Shown: positions 1 to 9,009 of the stretch, piece after piece
Layout of the letters: every line of letters begins with the position of its first letter
Position numbering within the stretch: position 1 is the first letter of the stretch
NCBI RefSeq assembly: GCF_016427535.1
Contig: NZ_JAELXV010000004.1
Span: 310,001-374,000 of the forward strand
Direction: 5' to 3'
DNA length: 64,000 nucleotides
Origin: Hymenobacter sp. BT559
GTDB lineage: Bacteria; Bacteroidota; Bacteroidia; Cytophagales; Hymenobacteraceae
Made by a program: the position numbers and the translations under genes
The notes under the pieces: generated by a model
The model's database searches: none
The model's input: the letters and a program-made list of their open reading frames with translations, nothing else
Told to the model about the DNA's origin: nothing

Positions 1-693
1 CTGGACGGGCAGTACCTGCTCTTTACCAACCCGCATATTCCGTATTCGCTGGAGCTGCGCACCGACCAGCTGCACGCCTACGCTTGCTTGTTTACCGAAG
101 AGTTTGTAAAGGCCGCCGACCGCTCGGAAAGCTTGCAACAGTCGCCGCTGTTTCGCATTGGCAGCACCCCACTATTTAAGCTCGCTGCGCCACAGGCAGA
201 TTACGTGCGGGATATCTTTCAACGGATGCTGACCGAGCAGGAAGGAAGCTATCCGTTTAAGGGCGACCTAATTCGCACGTATGTGCAGTTGCTTATTCAC
301 GAGGCGCTGCACCTACAGCCGGCTGATACGTTTGTGCAGCCCCGGAACGCCGCCACCCGCCTCACGTCGCTCTTTCTGGAGCTGCTGGAGCGCTTGTTTC
401 CTATCGAGCAGCCGACGCAGCAGCTGCCCCTCAAAACCCCTCAGGATTTTGCCGACCGGCTGGCCGTGCACGTCAATCACCTCAACAAAGCCGTGAAGCA
501 GGTGACGGGTAAGCCCACGAGCGCCCACATTGCCGGCCGCATTCTGGACGAGGCCAGGGCACTGCTTCAGCACACCGACTGGAGCGTAGCCAGCATTGCC
601 TACTGCCTGGGCTTCGAGTACCCGACCTATTTCCAAAACTTCTTTAAGAAGCACACCGGCTGCACGCCACTGTCCCTACGCCGCAAGCCCTGA
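1..693 (+). CDS. AraC-family transcriptional regulator (5' end outside window)
   Basis: The reading frame is open from base 1, so the start lies upstream of the window; about 230 C-terminal residues are visible. The first part resembles the end of an AraC cupin-like sensor domain (NPHIPYSLE, then ACLFTEEF). The last 90 or so residues form the double helix-turn-helix, with the typical second helix segment SIAYCLGFEYPTYFQNFFKK. It is clearly a paralogue of the AraC protein at 18998-19900, sharing the same FTEEF and LPLKT..FA..L.VH.NHLNKA segments. It precedes an SDR oxidoreductase in the same direction, an arrangement seen three times in this window. Its ligand is unknown. Confidence 0.9.
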   Translation: MDGQYLLFTNPHIPYSLELRTDQLHAYACLFTEEFVKAADRSESLQQSPLFRIGSTPLFKLAAPQADYVRDIFQRMLTEQEGSYPFKGDLIRTYVQLLIHEALHLQPADTFVQPRNAATRLTSLFLELLERLFPIEQPTQQLPLKTPQDFADRLAVHVNHLNKAVKQVTGKPTSAHIAGRILDEARALLQHTDWSVASIAYCLGFEYPTYFQNFFKKHTGCTPLSLRRKP

Positions 694-859
694 CCCTAGG
701 CTTGGCGCACGGGCCTTATGGCCCCGATGGCGCACTCCCGCTGGCGGGTGTAGGGAGGCCTGGCGTGTTTCGTATACTTTTTCGATTGATTTCAGTTACC
801 AGCCAGGTAGCACCGGCCCGGAGCTTTGCCGCTGTATTTTATCAACCCAGATAAGCCAG

Positions 860-1651
860 ATGGAAAGCAACCAGCAGTACCAAGACCTCGCCGGAAAAAC
901 GGCGTTGATAACGGGCGGCACCAAAGGCATTGGCAAAGCCATTGCGGATAGATTAAGTCAAGCAGGAGCCCGGGTTATCGTCACTGCCCGGCATCAGCCC
1001 GAGGAAACCGATTCGCCGCCTCCTTTTATCAAAGCCGACATCACCCAGCCCCAACAGGTAGCCGAGTTGGCCCAAGCCATCACCGAAACGTACGGCGGCC
1101 TTGACATCCTCGTCAATAACGTGGGCGGGGTGACGGCGCCCGGTGGGGGGTTTAGTAGCCTCACGGACCAAGACTGGGAGCAGGAGCTGCAGTTTAACCT
1201 GCTGGCGGCCATTCGGCTCGACCGAGCGCTGCTACCCACCATGATAGCGCAAAAAAGCGGCGTGATAATTCACGTTTCGTCGGTGGCCGGAATAAAGCCC
1301 GTGTGGTATCACAATTTGGCTTATGCCGTGTCCAAAGCGGGGCTGAATGCCTATAGCAAAGCCTTATCGAATGAACTTGCCCCCAAAGGCATCCGCGTAC
1401 TGACCGTATCGCCAGGCGCAACCAACACGCCGTTGATGCAGCAGCTCGTTCAGCGCTATGCGGCCACTGCTGGCCTAGGGGCCGACGAAGCCTTTCAGCA
1501 AATGGCGGCCCAAGCGGGCGGCATCCCGATGGGGCGGATGGCTGAACCGGCAGAAGTCGCTGCGCTGGTTTATTTTCTGGTTTCGCCAGCAGCGTCTTAC
1601 CTGACCGGCGCCAACTATTTAGTTGATGGCGGCACCGTGCCCGTGGTTTAA
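860..1651 (+). CDS. SDR-family oxidoreductase
   Basis: A classical short-chain dehydrogenase of 263 residues, predicted cytoplasmic and NAD(P)-dependent. The cofactor loop TGGTKGIG is at residues 18-25, the NNVGG motif follows mid-protein, and the catalytic set is Ser141 with Tyr155-x3-Lys159 (YAVSK). The C-terminal LTGANYLVDGG is typical of the family. The frame is open further upstream to about 596, but that part overlaps the AraC gene and has no SDR similarity, so the ATG at 860 is chosen. It lies 166 nt after the AraC gene and probably responds to it. The substrate cannot be read from the sequence. Confidence 0.9.
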   Translation: MESNQQYQDLAGKTALITGGTKGIGKAIADRLSQAGARVIVTARHQPEETDSPPPFIKADITQPQQVAELAQAITETYGGLDILVNNVGGVTAPGGGFSSLTDQDWEQELQFNLLAAIRLDRALLPTMIAQKSGVIIHVSSVAGIKPVWYHNLAYAVSKAGLNAYSKALSNELAPKGIRVLTVSPGATNTPLMQQLVQRYAATAGLGADEAFQQMAAQAGGIPMGRMAEPAEVAALVYFLVSPAASYLTGANYLVDGGTVPVV

Positions 1652-1740
1652 GGCTGCTTAAGCGCGTGCTCTGCACGAATCCGTAGTGCGCTACAGGGCC
1701 ACCGACCTCCACGCCCGCAGCCTCCAGTGCCTGACCTAGG

Positions 1741-1812
1741 TGCCCGGCCGTGAGCCCCCACCCCTGGCCTCTCTCAGGGAGAGGACCAGCAGTGGGGGCT
1801 CACGGCCGGGCA
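1741..1812. repeat. 21-bp inverted repeat between convergent genes
   Basis: Perfect arms at 1741-1761 and 1792-1812 (beginning TGCCCGGCCGTGAGCCCCCA) enclose a 30-nt C/T-rich centre that is itself partly self-complementary. It sits between the convergent SDR and susD genes, so it can act as a bidirectional terminator. The centre (CCCCTGGCCTCTCTCAGGG) resembles the C-rich repeats at 11903 and 14171 and may be a diverged relative. Confidence 0.75.
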
Positions 1813-1827
1813 ACCAGTTAATGCTCC

Positions 1828-3333
1828 TTAATAGCCAGCATTCTGGTCGTAGAGACCGGGGGCAGCGCTCAGCTCGTTTTGAGGCACGGGGTAGAGCAGC
1901 AGGTTGGCCGTAATGGGGCGGGTAATCTTCGCGCTCACGTCGTCTTTGAGCACCCAGGCGTTCATCACGTCCAGGGCCAGGCCCGAGCGCACGAGGTCGT
2001 TCCAGCGCAGGTTTTCGCCGGCAAACTCGCGGCGGCGTTCCTCCATGAGGGTGGCCAGCGTGAGGCCGGTGAGGGCGGGCTGGGCGGCGCGCGTGCGGAT
2101 GGGCGCAAGCAGGGTGGCCGCATCAGCGGCCGAGCCGCCTACGCCGCGCACCTGGCACTCGGCCTTCATCATCAGAATGTCGGCGTAGCGCATCACGATG
2201 AAGTTGATGGGCCAGTCGCCCCGGCCCGTGCCGCGGCCGGTGGCACTGAAATACTTCTTATAAAACGGCCGGGTTTCGGTGATACCCGCCTGGGTATAGC
2301 CCGTCGTTAGAATGTTGAATGTCTTGCGGGTATCGGTAGTGGCGTAGGAGGTATTTACCAAGTCATTAGAGCAAGGTTTAATCTCGACCGAGCCGGCCCC
2401 GAACGGCAGGCCGCTAAACGTGTAGTAGGAGTCTGGAATCACGACGTTGGGAAACGACCCGCCTAGGCCGAGCGACGCATTTGAAATGTACTGAATATCC
2501 CACAGTACCTCGGCGTTATTCTCGTTGTTGTACGCAAATACGTTGGCGTAGCTGGGCAGCACCGAGAAGCGCCCACTGTTAATGATGTCATTGAGCAGTG
2601 GCAGGGCTTTGTCGTACTCCTTGCTGTCCAGGCCGGGGCCGTTGATGCCGTAGGTGGGGCCCGAGCGCGTGAGGTAAGTGAGCGCCAGCAGGCCTTCGGC
2701 AGCGTACTTGGTGGGCCGCCCTAGGTTGACCGCGGTGTAGGTGGTGGGCAGGTTGACAACGGCCGTTTGCAGGTCGGAGAGAATGAGCTCGTACACCTTC
2801 GTTACCTCGCTGCGCGGCGTAGCGGCCACCTCCTGCGGACTGAGGGCCTTATCTAGTACCGGCACTTTGCCAAACTTGCGCACTAGGTCGAGGTACATGA
2901 AGGCGCGCAGGAACTTCGCCTCACCCTCGTAGCGAGTGCGCAGCGAGCCAGTGACGGCGCCGTTGGTGGCCAGCTGGTCGAGCAGCGTGTTAGCCCGGAA
3001 GATGGTCAGGTAGTCCGAAGTCCAGGCGTCGGCCACGTAGGGGTTGATGACCAGCAACGAGGCCGAGAAGTTGTTGATGGGGTCCCAGTCGCGCGAGCCA
3101 ATAGCACTGATGGCGTACATGTTATCCGAGCGCGCCTCCGACAAAATCACTTCCCGGTCGGGGTAGCCGCGCAGGGTGTTGTACACGGCCGTCATGGCCT
3201 GGTCGAAGTCGGTAGCGGTTTTGTAAAACGTATCTACCGACCCGTTGGAGATGGGAACTTGGTCGAGGTCTTTTTCGCAACCGCTCAGCGCGAGGCTGCA
3301 CGCGGCCGTAATAAGTAAGAATAAACGCTTCAT
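1828..3333 (-). CDS. SusD/RagB-family outer-membrane glycan-binding lipoprotein
   Basis: A surface lipoprotein of 501 residues that would bind oligosaccharides and cap the TonB channel encoded just upstream. The N-terminus is a lipoprotein signal (MKRLFLLITAACSLALSGC) with the acylated Cys at about residue 19. The middle has the SusD helical repeats (AKFLRAFMYLDLVRKFGKVP), and the C-terminus has RRREFAGENLRWNDLVRSG and the closing QN.GY that marks the family. It follows susC by 8 nt and is surely co-transcribed from the operator-promoter at 6626-6670. Locus context suggests rhamnogalacturonan oligosaccharides, which is inference. Confidence 0.95.
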   Translation of the reverse strand: MKRLFLLITAACSLALSGCEKDLDQVPISNGSVDTFYKTATDFDQAMTAVYNTLRGYPDREVILSEARSDNMYAISAIGSRDWDPINNFSASLLVINPYVADAWTSDYLTIFRANTLLDQLATNGAVTGSLRTRYEGEAKFLRAFMYLDLVRKFGKVPVLDKALSPQEVAATPRSEVTKVYELILSDLQTAVVNLPTTYTAVNLGRPTKYAAEGLLALTYLTRSGPTYGINGPGLDSKEYDKALPLLNDIINSGRFSVLPSYANVFAYNNENNAEVLWDIQYISNASLGLGGSFPNVVIPDSYYTFSGLPFGAGSVEIKPCSNDLVNTSYATTDTRKTFNILTTGYTQAGITETRPFYKKYFSATGRGTGRGDWPINFIVMRYADILMMKAECQVRGVGGSAADAATLLAPIRTRAAQPALTGLTLATLMEERRREFAGENLRWNDLVRSGLALDVMNAWVLKDDVSAKITRPITANLLLYPVPQNELSAAPGLYDQNAGY

Positions 3334-3341
3334 GGGAATTC

Positions 3342-6300
3342 TTAGAAAGAGAGGTTGAGGCCCAGCACCAGTGACTTAGCCAGCGGCAGCCCGCCGTAGT
3401 CGGAGCCCGACACGAAGTTGCCGGTGTTGCTGGTGTTCACGGCGTCGGGGTTCAGGCCGCCGTAATAGTTGTCGTGGCCGAAGAAGTTTTCGGCCGTCAC
3501 GTAGAGACGGGCGCCCTGCGCGATGCGCTTATTAATGACGCGCCCTAGGTCGTAGCCCAGCGTAATGGTGCGCACTCGGAAGTAATCGGACGAGTACAGC
3601 CAGTCGGTGTTGCGGATGAAGCCGAAGCTGCCAGTGGCCTTGCCCTTCACGCCATCGCCGGGGTTTTCGGGCGAAAACCAGCGGTCGCGCACGCGCCCTA
3701 GGGCGTTCTCCTTGTAGCCCACACTGGTGCGGTCGATGGCGCGGCCCAGGGTCGAGTAGATTTTGCCGCCGTTCTGGCCCTGCACCAAGAAGCTCAGGTC
3801 GAAGCCTTTGTAGCGCAGCGTGTTGGTAATACCCCAGGTGTACTTGGGGTTGGGCTGGCCCACCACCTGGCGGTCTTTGCTGTCGATGACGCCGTCGCCG
3901 TTGTAGTCTTCGTAGCGGGGGTCGCCGGCGGTTTGGGCGCCGAAGCGGGCTACCCCACCGTCGACATCAGCTTGGGTCAGAATGCCAGTTTGCTTCACTA
4001 CGAAGAAGCTGTACACGGGCAGGCCCACTTGCAAGATATTGCTGGGCGTGTCGAGGCCGTTGGGCACCTCGATGGTGGCATCGCCGGGCCCTAGGTGCAC
4101 TACTTTGTTCTGGTTGTGGCTCAGGTTCAGCGAGGTGTTCCAGGAGAACTCACCTTGCAGGTTGCGCGACGATACTTCCAGTTCCCAGCCCTTGTTCTGC
4201 ACCTCGCCGATGTTGGTGAGGTAGTTGGTGTAGCCCGAGCCCGAGGGCACCGGCACGTTCAGCAGCAGGTCTTGGCTGGTTTTGGTGTAGTAGTCGGCCG
4301 AGGCCGTGATGCGGTTCTGGAACAAGCCAAAGTCCAGGCCGAAGTCTACGGTGCGGTTGCGCTCCCACTTCAGCTGCTCGTTGGCGGCGCGGTTGGGGGC
4401 CTGGCCGGTAGCTTGCACGCCGGCGTTGCCGCCGAAGGTGTAGTTGTAGAAGCCCAGCGTGGCAATGCTGCTGTAGTCGCCGATGTTGTTGTTGCCCGAG
4501 TAGCCCAGGCTGGCCCGCAGCTTCAAGTCGCTGAGGGTGTTATTGATGGGCTCCATAAACTTCTCTTGCGAGATGCGCCAGCCCGCCGACACGGCCGGGA
4601 AGATGCCCGAGCGACTATCGGCGCCGAAGCGCGACGAGCCATCGCGACGGATGCTGGCCGACAGCAGGTACTTACCATCGAAGCCGTACTGCACGCGGCC
4701 GAAGTACGAGAGCAGCACGTTCTGCGTCTCCGTATTGGCCGACGATACGACGATGGTGGCGGCCCCGTTTAGGGTCGTGACGGAGTTGTTGATATAACCG
4801 CCCGACGAAGACAGGCTGGCGTCGTTTTCAAGCTTCGAAAAGTTATACGACTGACCTAGCAGCACCGTAAAGTCGCTCTTGCCCACCACCTTGCTATAGG
4901 TAGCGGTGTTCTCGTTAGTAAAGGTGCGGCGGTGGTAGGCGCTATACGAGCCCGAAGCCAGCGACGTAGTGAGGGTTCGCGTGGGCGGCGAAAATGACTT
5001 TGAGGTCACGTCGCTGTTGTCGAGGTTTAGTGTCGAGCGGATGCGCAGGCCGTTGAGGGGCTGGTACTCGGCGTAGGCGGTACCTAGGGTCCGAAAATTG
5101 CGGCTTTCGCCCTGGTACGCCTTGATGACGGCAATGGGGCTGGCCGTGCTCACGCCCCAGCGGTAGGCTTCGTTTTTGCCGTAGGCGGTGTTCACGCCGG
5201 CCGTGTCTTCCACCACGGGCGTTTCGGCCAGCAGCTGGTGAAAGCGGTTGTCCTTGCCCTCGATGCCGGGGTCCATAGAGATGGAATACGTCGGCGTCAG
5301 GTTCAGGCCAAACTTGAACTTGTCGTTGGCTTTTACTTCCACGTTGGCGCGGGCCGAGTAGCGCTTGTAGTCGGTGCCGATGGCGAAGCCCTGCTGCCGG
5401 TTGTAGTTGCCCGACACGTAGTAGTTGACGTTGGGCGTCGAGCCGGCGGCGCTCACCTGGTAGTTTTGGGTGCCGCCGGTGCGGTAGAGCTGGTCTTGCC
5501 AGTCGATGTACTGCAGGCCGGGGTGCCCAGGCAGGGCCCAGCGGTCGTCCAGCATCAGGTCAGGGTTCACGTTGTTGCCGGTGAGGCCCAGAATCTGGCG
5601 GCGCTGCGCAGTGGTTTGGCTGGCCGTGCGGCCCGCGCCCGACTTCACCCAGTTGTTATTGATAATTTCGGTGGCGCGCGAAGCCCACTCGTCGCCGCTC
5701 AGCAAGTCCAGCTTTTTGGCGGCCCGCGAAATACCCGCAAAGGCATTGACGCTGATTTGAGCCTTGCCGTTTTTGCCGCGCTTGGTGGTGATGAGCACCA
5801 CGCCGTTGGCGGCCCGCGAGCCGTAGATGGCGGCCGCGGCGGCATCTTTCAGTACCTCAATGTTCTCGATATCATTGGGGTTGATGTTGTCGAGCGGGTT
5901 GCCGGTGCTGTAGCGCCCGCCGCCGTTGGGCGCGGCCTGGTCGAGCGGAAAGCCGTCGATGACGTACAGCGGCTCGCTGCCCGCCGTGATAGAGCCGGCG
6001 CCTCGCACCCGCACCGAAAAGGCGCGGCCTGGAATGCCCGAGGTCTGCTGCACCTGCACGCCCGCCAGCTGGCCCACCAGCGCCTGGTCGACGCGCGTGA
6101 TGGGGCGCTCTTCGAGCTTTTCGGCATTGAAGGTGGCAATGGCGCCCGTGATGTCGCCGCGCTTCTGGGTGCCGTAGCCCACTACCACCACGTCGTCGAG
6201 GCTCTTGGTATCCTCGCTCAGCTTCACGTTGATAGCGCCCGGACCCGTGAAGTTGTGCTCTTGGGTGGTGTAGCCGATGAAGCTAAAAATGAGCGTACCC

Positions 6301-6557
6301 GCCTTATCGGGGGCGTTCAGCGAGAAGCTGCCATCGGGGCCCGAAGTAGTGCCGCGAGTGGTGCCCTTCAGCACCACCGTCACACCGGGCAGGCCGCCGC
6401 CCTTAGCATCCGTCACGCGGCCGGTCAGCTGCCAGTCGGCCACAGCGCGGGGGTGAGAGGCGTGGGCCAGGGCAGCCACCGGAGCCACGCCCGTAAGCAG
6501 CACCGGCAGGCAGCACACCAGTAGCCGGCGGCGGGGCCAAGCGTATTGTTTCATCAT
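3342..6557 (-). CDS. SusC/RagA-family TonB-dependent outer-membrane transporter
   Basis: A predicted 1071-residue TonB-dependent importer. After a signal peptide (MMKQYAWPRRRLLVCCLPVL onward) comes a carboxypeptidase-like domain (LTGRVTDAKGGGLPGVTVVLKGT), then the plug (DDVVVVGYGTQKRGDITGAI, with RVRGAGSITAGSEPLYVIDG), then the barrel ending in LVLGLNLSF with a terminal Phe. The frame is open to 6653, but residues before the MM pair look like leader sequence and overlap the mapped operator. Start is therefore placed at 6557 (6554 equally possible). It forms an operon with the SusD gene and is the likely entry port for pectin fragments. Confidence 0.95.
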   Translation of the reverse strand: MMKQYAWPRRRLLVCCLPVLLTGVAPVAALAHASHPRAVADWQLTGRVTDAKGGGLPGVTVVLKGTTRGTTSGPDGSFSLNAPDKAGTLIFSFIGYTTQEHNFTGPGAINVKLSEDTKSLDDVVVVGYGTQKRGDITGAIATFNAEKLEERPITRVDQALVGQLAGVQVQQTSGIPGRAFSVRVRGAGSITAGSEPLYVIDGFPLDQAAPNGGGRYSTGNPLDNINPNDIENIEVLKDAAAAAIYGSRAANGVVLITTKRGKNGKAQISVNAFAGISRAAKKLDLLSGDEWASRATEIINNNWVKSGAGRTASQTTAQRRQILGLTGNNVNPDLMLDDRWALPGHPGLQYIDWQDQLYRTGGTQNYQVSAAGSTPNVNYYVSGNYNRQQGFAIGTDYKRYSARANVEVKANDKFKFGLNLTPTYSISMDPGIEGKDNRFHQLLAETPVVEDTAGVNTAYGKNEAYRWGVSTASPIAVIKAYQGESRNFRTLGTAYAEYQPLNGLRIRSTLNLDNSDVTSKSFSPPTRTLTTSLASGSYSAYHRRTFTNENTATYSKVVGKSDFTVLLGQSYNFSKLENDASLSSSGGYINNSVTTLNGAATIVVSSANTETQNVLLSYFGRVQYGFDGKYLLSASIRRDGSSRFGADSRSGIFPAVSAGWRISQEKFMEPINNTLSDLKLRASLGYSGNNNIGDYSSIATLGFYNYTFGGNAGVQATGQAPNRAANEQLKWERNRTVDFGLDFGLFQNRITASADYYTKTSQDLLLNVPVPSGSGYTNYLTNIGEVQNKGWELEVSSRNLQGEFSWNTSLNLSHNQNKVVHLGPGDATIEVPNGLDTPSNILQVGLPVYSFFVVKQTGILTQADVDGGVARFGAQTAGDPRYEDYNGDGVIDSKDRQVVGQPNPKYTWGITNTLRYKGFDLSFLVQGQNGGKIYSTLGRAIDRTSVGYKENALGRVRDRWFSPENPGDGVKGKATGSFGFIRNTDWLYSSDYFRVRTITLGYDLGRVINKRIAQGARLYVTAENFFGHDNYYGGLNPDAVNTSNTGNFVSGSDYGGLPLAKSLVLGLNLSF

Positions 6558-6625
6558 GAGTAAAGGGTGGGGTTTATAAAGACAGAAGGAGGAAGCGAGT
6601 GATGAAAAACTCACTGTTTGGTGAC

Positions 6626-6670
6626 CAATATTACCGGCTTGTTTTTCAGACACTCTCCTGTAGAGTACTG
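6626..6670 (-). promoter_or_regulatory. Direct-repeat operator and -7 box upstream of susC
   Basis: In gene orientation the site reads CAGTACTC-TA-CAGGAGAGT (6670-6652), followed by the -7-like TAATATTG (6633-6626). The last G is position 35 counted from the first base of the second half-site, the same spacing as at rhaT, rhaD, rhaI and the DUF6807 gene. The predicted transcription start near 6619 leaves a leader of about 60 nt. Confidence 0.7.
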
Positions 6671-6714
6671 GCTATCGCTATTTTTAAACCCTGCCAACTA
6701 CCTAGGAAATTGCG

Positions 6715-7797
6715 CTAGCTAATGCGCAGCACAAACGCCGAAGCTGTGCCCGCTGCCCCACCCTGCGAGGCGCAGAACAAGTATTTCGGTTGGCCATGGC
6801 GCAGCAGCAGTTGGGGACGCTCCAAGCGGCCGTAGCGCTTGAGGTTGCTCGGCGCCGGCGGCTGTTGCACGCCGTAGTCGGCCAGGGGCAAAAAGGCGAT
6901 TTTGGGAAAGCTCCAGGCCCGGCCGTCTTCCGATTCTAGGTAGAGGCCCACGTCTTGGCTGTACACGCCCATGTCGCGGGCCAGCAGATTGAACTTGTCG
7001 TGCTGCCGCCACACAAAGGCATCTTCAAACTGCTTGTTTTGGCCCTGGCCCGAGAAGTCGATAACTGGGTTACCGGCGTACTTCACGTAGGGGCCGCCTA
7101 GGTGCTCAGCCACGGCCAAACCATACTTGCGGTTTCCTCTGATGGGCTGGCCCTTAGCAGCCTCGTATTCGGCTGTGTTCCACGACTTGTAGTAGAGCCA
7201 GTACTGGCCGTTGGGGTGCTTGAGGAAGGCGGGGTTGGTGGTGCAGTGGTCGTCCCAGGCGCCGGCGGGGCCGGGTAGCAGCAGGGGCTGGTCGGGGCGC
7301 GTCCAGGGGCCTTCGAGGGTGGGCGCGGTAGCCAGGCCGATGCGCTTGGTATCGGTTTTGCCGTTGGAATTACCCATAAAGAACAGGCAGTACTGCCCAT
7401 CCACGAACTGAATACTGGGGTTGTGGCAGGTGGTGGCATCCCAGTAGCCGGGACCCCTAGGTGCCAGTACGGTCTCCTGCACGGCGAAAGGACCCTCGGG
7501 GCGGTCGGCCACGGCGCGCACTATTTCGGAGCCATTGAGCCAGCCGCCCATGCTCTTCTTGGCATCCCAGCGCGAGAAAAAGACGTGCACCCGGCCATCG
7601 GGCCCATAGATGGGCGAGCTGCACCACACGTAATAGCCGGGCAGTTCCAGCGCCCGCCCCACCGGCCGCAGGTGCCGGCTGATTTTGGCAAAATCGCGGC
7701 GCGGGTAGGCGCTCGGCGGGGCGGCAGCAAAACCGGCCCAGGCGCGGGCCAGCGGAGCCAGGGCCAAGGTAGTGAGGAAGGTGCGGCGGGTGGGCAT
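6715..7797 (-). CDS. GH43/GH117-like beta-propeller glycosidase, Tat signal
   Basis: A 360-residue exported protein of the five-bladed propeller glycosidase type. The N-terminus MPTRRTFLTTLALAPLARAW has a twin-arginine signal. Blade-like repeats each carry an acidic or NP motif: SSPIYGPDGRVHVFFSRWD, CHNPSIQFVDGQYCLFFMG, TTNPAFLKHPNGQYWLYYKS and FEDAFVWRQHDKFNLLARD. This resembles clan GH-F enzymes, but I cannot assign a subfamily or substrate. The frame is open to 7905; the ATG at 7797 is chosen for the signal peptide. It has its own operator-promoter at 7819-7862 and a short leader of about 15 nt. Confidence 0.75.
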   Translation of the reverse strand: MPTRRTFLTTLALAPLARAWAGFAAAPPSAYPRRDFAKISRHLRPVGRALELPGYYVWCSSPIYGPDGRVHVFFSRWDAKKSMGGWLNGSEIVRAVADRPEGPFAVQETVLAPRGPGYWDATTCHNPSIQFVDGQYCLFFMGNSNGKTDTKRIGLATAPTLEGPWTRPDQPLLLPGPAGAWDDHCTTNPAFLKHPNGQYWLYYKSWNTAEYEAAKGQPIRGNRKYGLAVAEHLGGPYVKYAGNPVIDFSGQGQNKQFEDAFVWRQHDKFNLLARDMGVYSQDVGLYLESEDGRAWSFPKIAFLPLADYGVQQPPAPSNLKRYGRLERPQLLLRHGQPKYLFCASQGGAAGTASAFVLRIS

Positions 7798-7818
7798 GGG
7801 ACAGGTTGAAAGCACCCT

Positions 7819-7862
7819 CAAGTTGGCCCGGCGCCTGCCCGCCACTCTCCTGCACTGTGCGG
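7819..7862 (-). promoter_or_regulatory. Direct-repeat operator and -7 box upstream of the GH43-like gene
   Basis: In gene orientation: CCGCACAG-TG-CAGGAGAGT (7862-7844), then CAACTTG (7825-7819), whose final G is position 34 from the second half-site. The region is shared with the divergent AraC gene, but the orientation of the site matches the GH43-like gene. Confidence 0.65.
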
Positions 7863-7950
7863 GTAGGCGGCGCGAAGCCACTAGCATAGGTGGCCCGCTG
7901 AGCAAAGCAATTTCGGCCTTTTAAACAAAGTACCCCGATTGAGGGGTGTC

Positions 7951-7958
7951 TACCTTTG
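7951..7958 (+). promoter_or_regulatory. -7 promoter box for the AraC gene at 8022
   Basis: TACCTTTG matches the Bacteroidota -7 consensus TAnnTTTG exactly and lies 63 nt before the AraC start codon. No convincing TTG is seen at the -33 distance, so expression may need an activator. Confidence 0.45.
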
Positions 7959-8021
7959 CATCATCAAGTAGCGCCTCTCGCCGCCGCAAACCACCTAGTA
8001 AACAGCCACCCGCAATTACCC

Positions 8022-8858
8022 ATGACTGCCAAAGAGCAAAATTGCTACGCGGACTTAGTTGCAGTCTGTAGCGGCGACCAGCGCTACGGGGATGAGAAAA
8101 CCTTCGCCGACAACGTGCTGGTGAGCGTGCTCGCCGGCGAGCTGAAAGTGGTGCACGCCAACCGCACGCAGTATTGCGGCGCTGGCGACACGGTATTGCT
8201 GCCCCGCCACCAACCCGCTACCCTGCTGAAGCAGCCCAAAGACGGCCGCGCCTACCAGGCTGTGCTCATGAAGCTACCCAAGGCCCTGGTGCAGGCCTAC
8301 TACCGGCAGCATACCCCGGCGCCGGCCCAGCCAGCGCTCAGCGGCCCGTTGCTATTCCCGAAAAACCCGCTGTTGCAGAGCGTCTTCGCCTCCCTACTAC
8401 CCTACCTAGAGCTGGAACACCAGCTGCCGGGAAGCCTACTTACGGTGAAAATAACGGAGGTCATCGAGATACTGCGCAGCCTCGACCCGCACAGCGATGG
8501 GGTGCTGGCCGATTTTTCGGAGCCAGGCAAGCTGAACCTGGTCGAGTTTATGGAAGCCAACTACATGTTTAACATGCCCTTGGCAACCTTCAGCTACCTA
8601 ACTGGCCGCAGCCTCACCACCTTTAAGCGAGACTTCAAAAAGGCCTTCCAGCTGAGCCCCCAGCGCTGGCTCACGCAGCGCCGGCTCACGCTGGCGCACT
8701 ACCAGCTAGCGGAGAAGCGGCGCAAGCCCGTGGACCTGTACCTGGAGGTAGGCTTTGAGAACCTGGCGCACTTCTCCTACGCTTTCAAAAAGCAATTTGG
8801 CTACCCGCCGACCGCCCTGGCCGGGCAAGCGCGGGGTCCCCAGCCAGTAGCGGCCTAG
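8022..8858 (+). CDS. AraC-family transcriptional regulator
   Basis: A 278-residue regulator with an N-terminal cupin-like half (VLVSVLAGELKVVHANRTQYCGAGDTVLLPRHQPATLL) and a C-terminal double helix-turn-helix from about residue 185 (MPLATFSYLTGRSLTTFKRDFKKAF, then LYLEVGFENLAHFSYAFKKQFG). The type resembles ExsA-like AraC proteins. The frame extends upstream only through a TTG, so the ATG at 8022 is preferred. It lies in the middle of the genes carrying the direct-repeat operator and is one candidate for its activator, though no experiment supports that. An SDR gene follows in the same direction 151 nt downstream. Confidence 0.9.
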   Translation: MTAKEQNCYADLVAVCSGDQRYGDEKTFADNVLVSVLAGELKVVHANRTQYCGAGDTVLLPRHQPATLLKQPKDGRAYQAVLMKLPKALVQAYYRQHTPAPAQPALSGPLLFPKNPLLQSVFASLLPYLELEHQLPGSLLTVKITEVIEILRSLDPHSDGVLADFSEPGKLNLVEFMEANYMFNMPLATFSYLTGRSLTTFKRDFKKAFQLSPQRWLTQRRLTLAHYQLAEKRRKPVDLYLEVGFENLAHFSYAFKKQFGYPPTALAGQARGPQPVAA

Positions 8859-9009
8859 GCCCGCAAGGCATCCTAGGGTTCGCCGCGGGCAAGGCAGCGC
8901 CCTAGGTTACTTTATCCCTCTCATTACTAGCCACACCATCCTAGTCAACTTGACCGGGCCGAATAGTTCTGCCCGTTAGTTTCCTACTCACCTTCAATTA
9001 GTTTCACTG

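Noticed and set aside
596..859. N-terminal extension of the first SDR gene
   Set aside because: The frame is open but overlaps the AraC coding region, and the SDR domain begins right after the ATG at 860.
5238..6524. A 428-codon open frame on the plus strand inside susC
   Set aside because: It is fully antisense to a clear TonB transporter, has low-complexity A/V/G/R composition and shows no domain motifs; GC-rich third positions of the real gene explain it.
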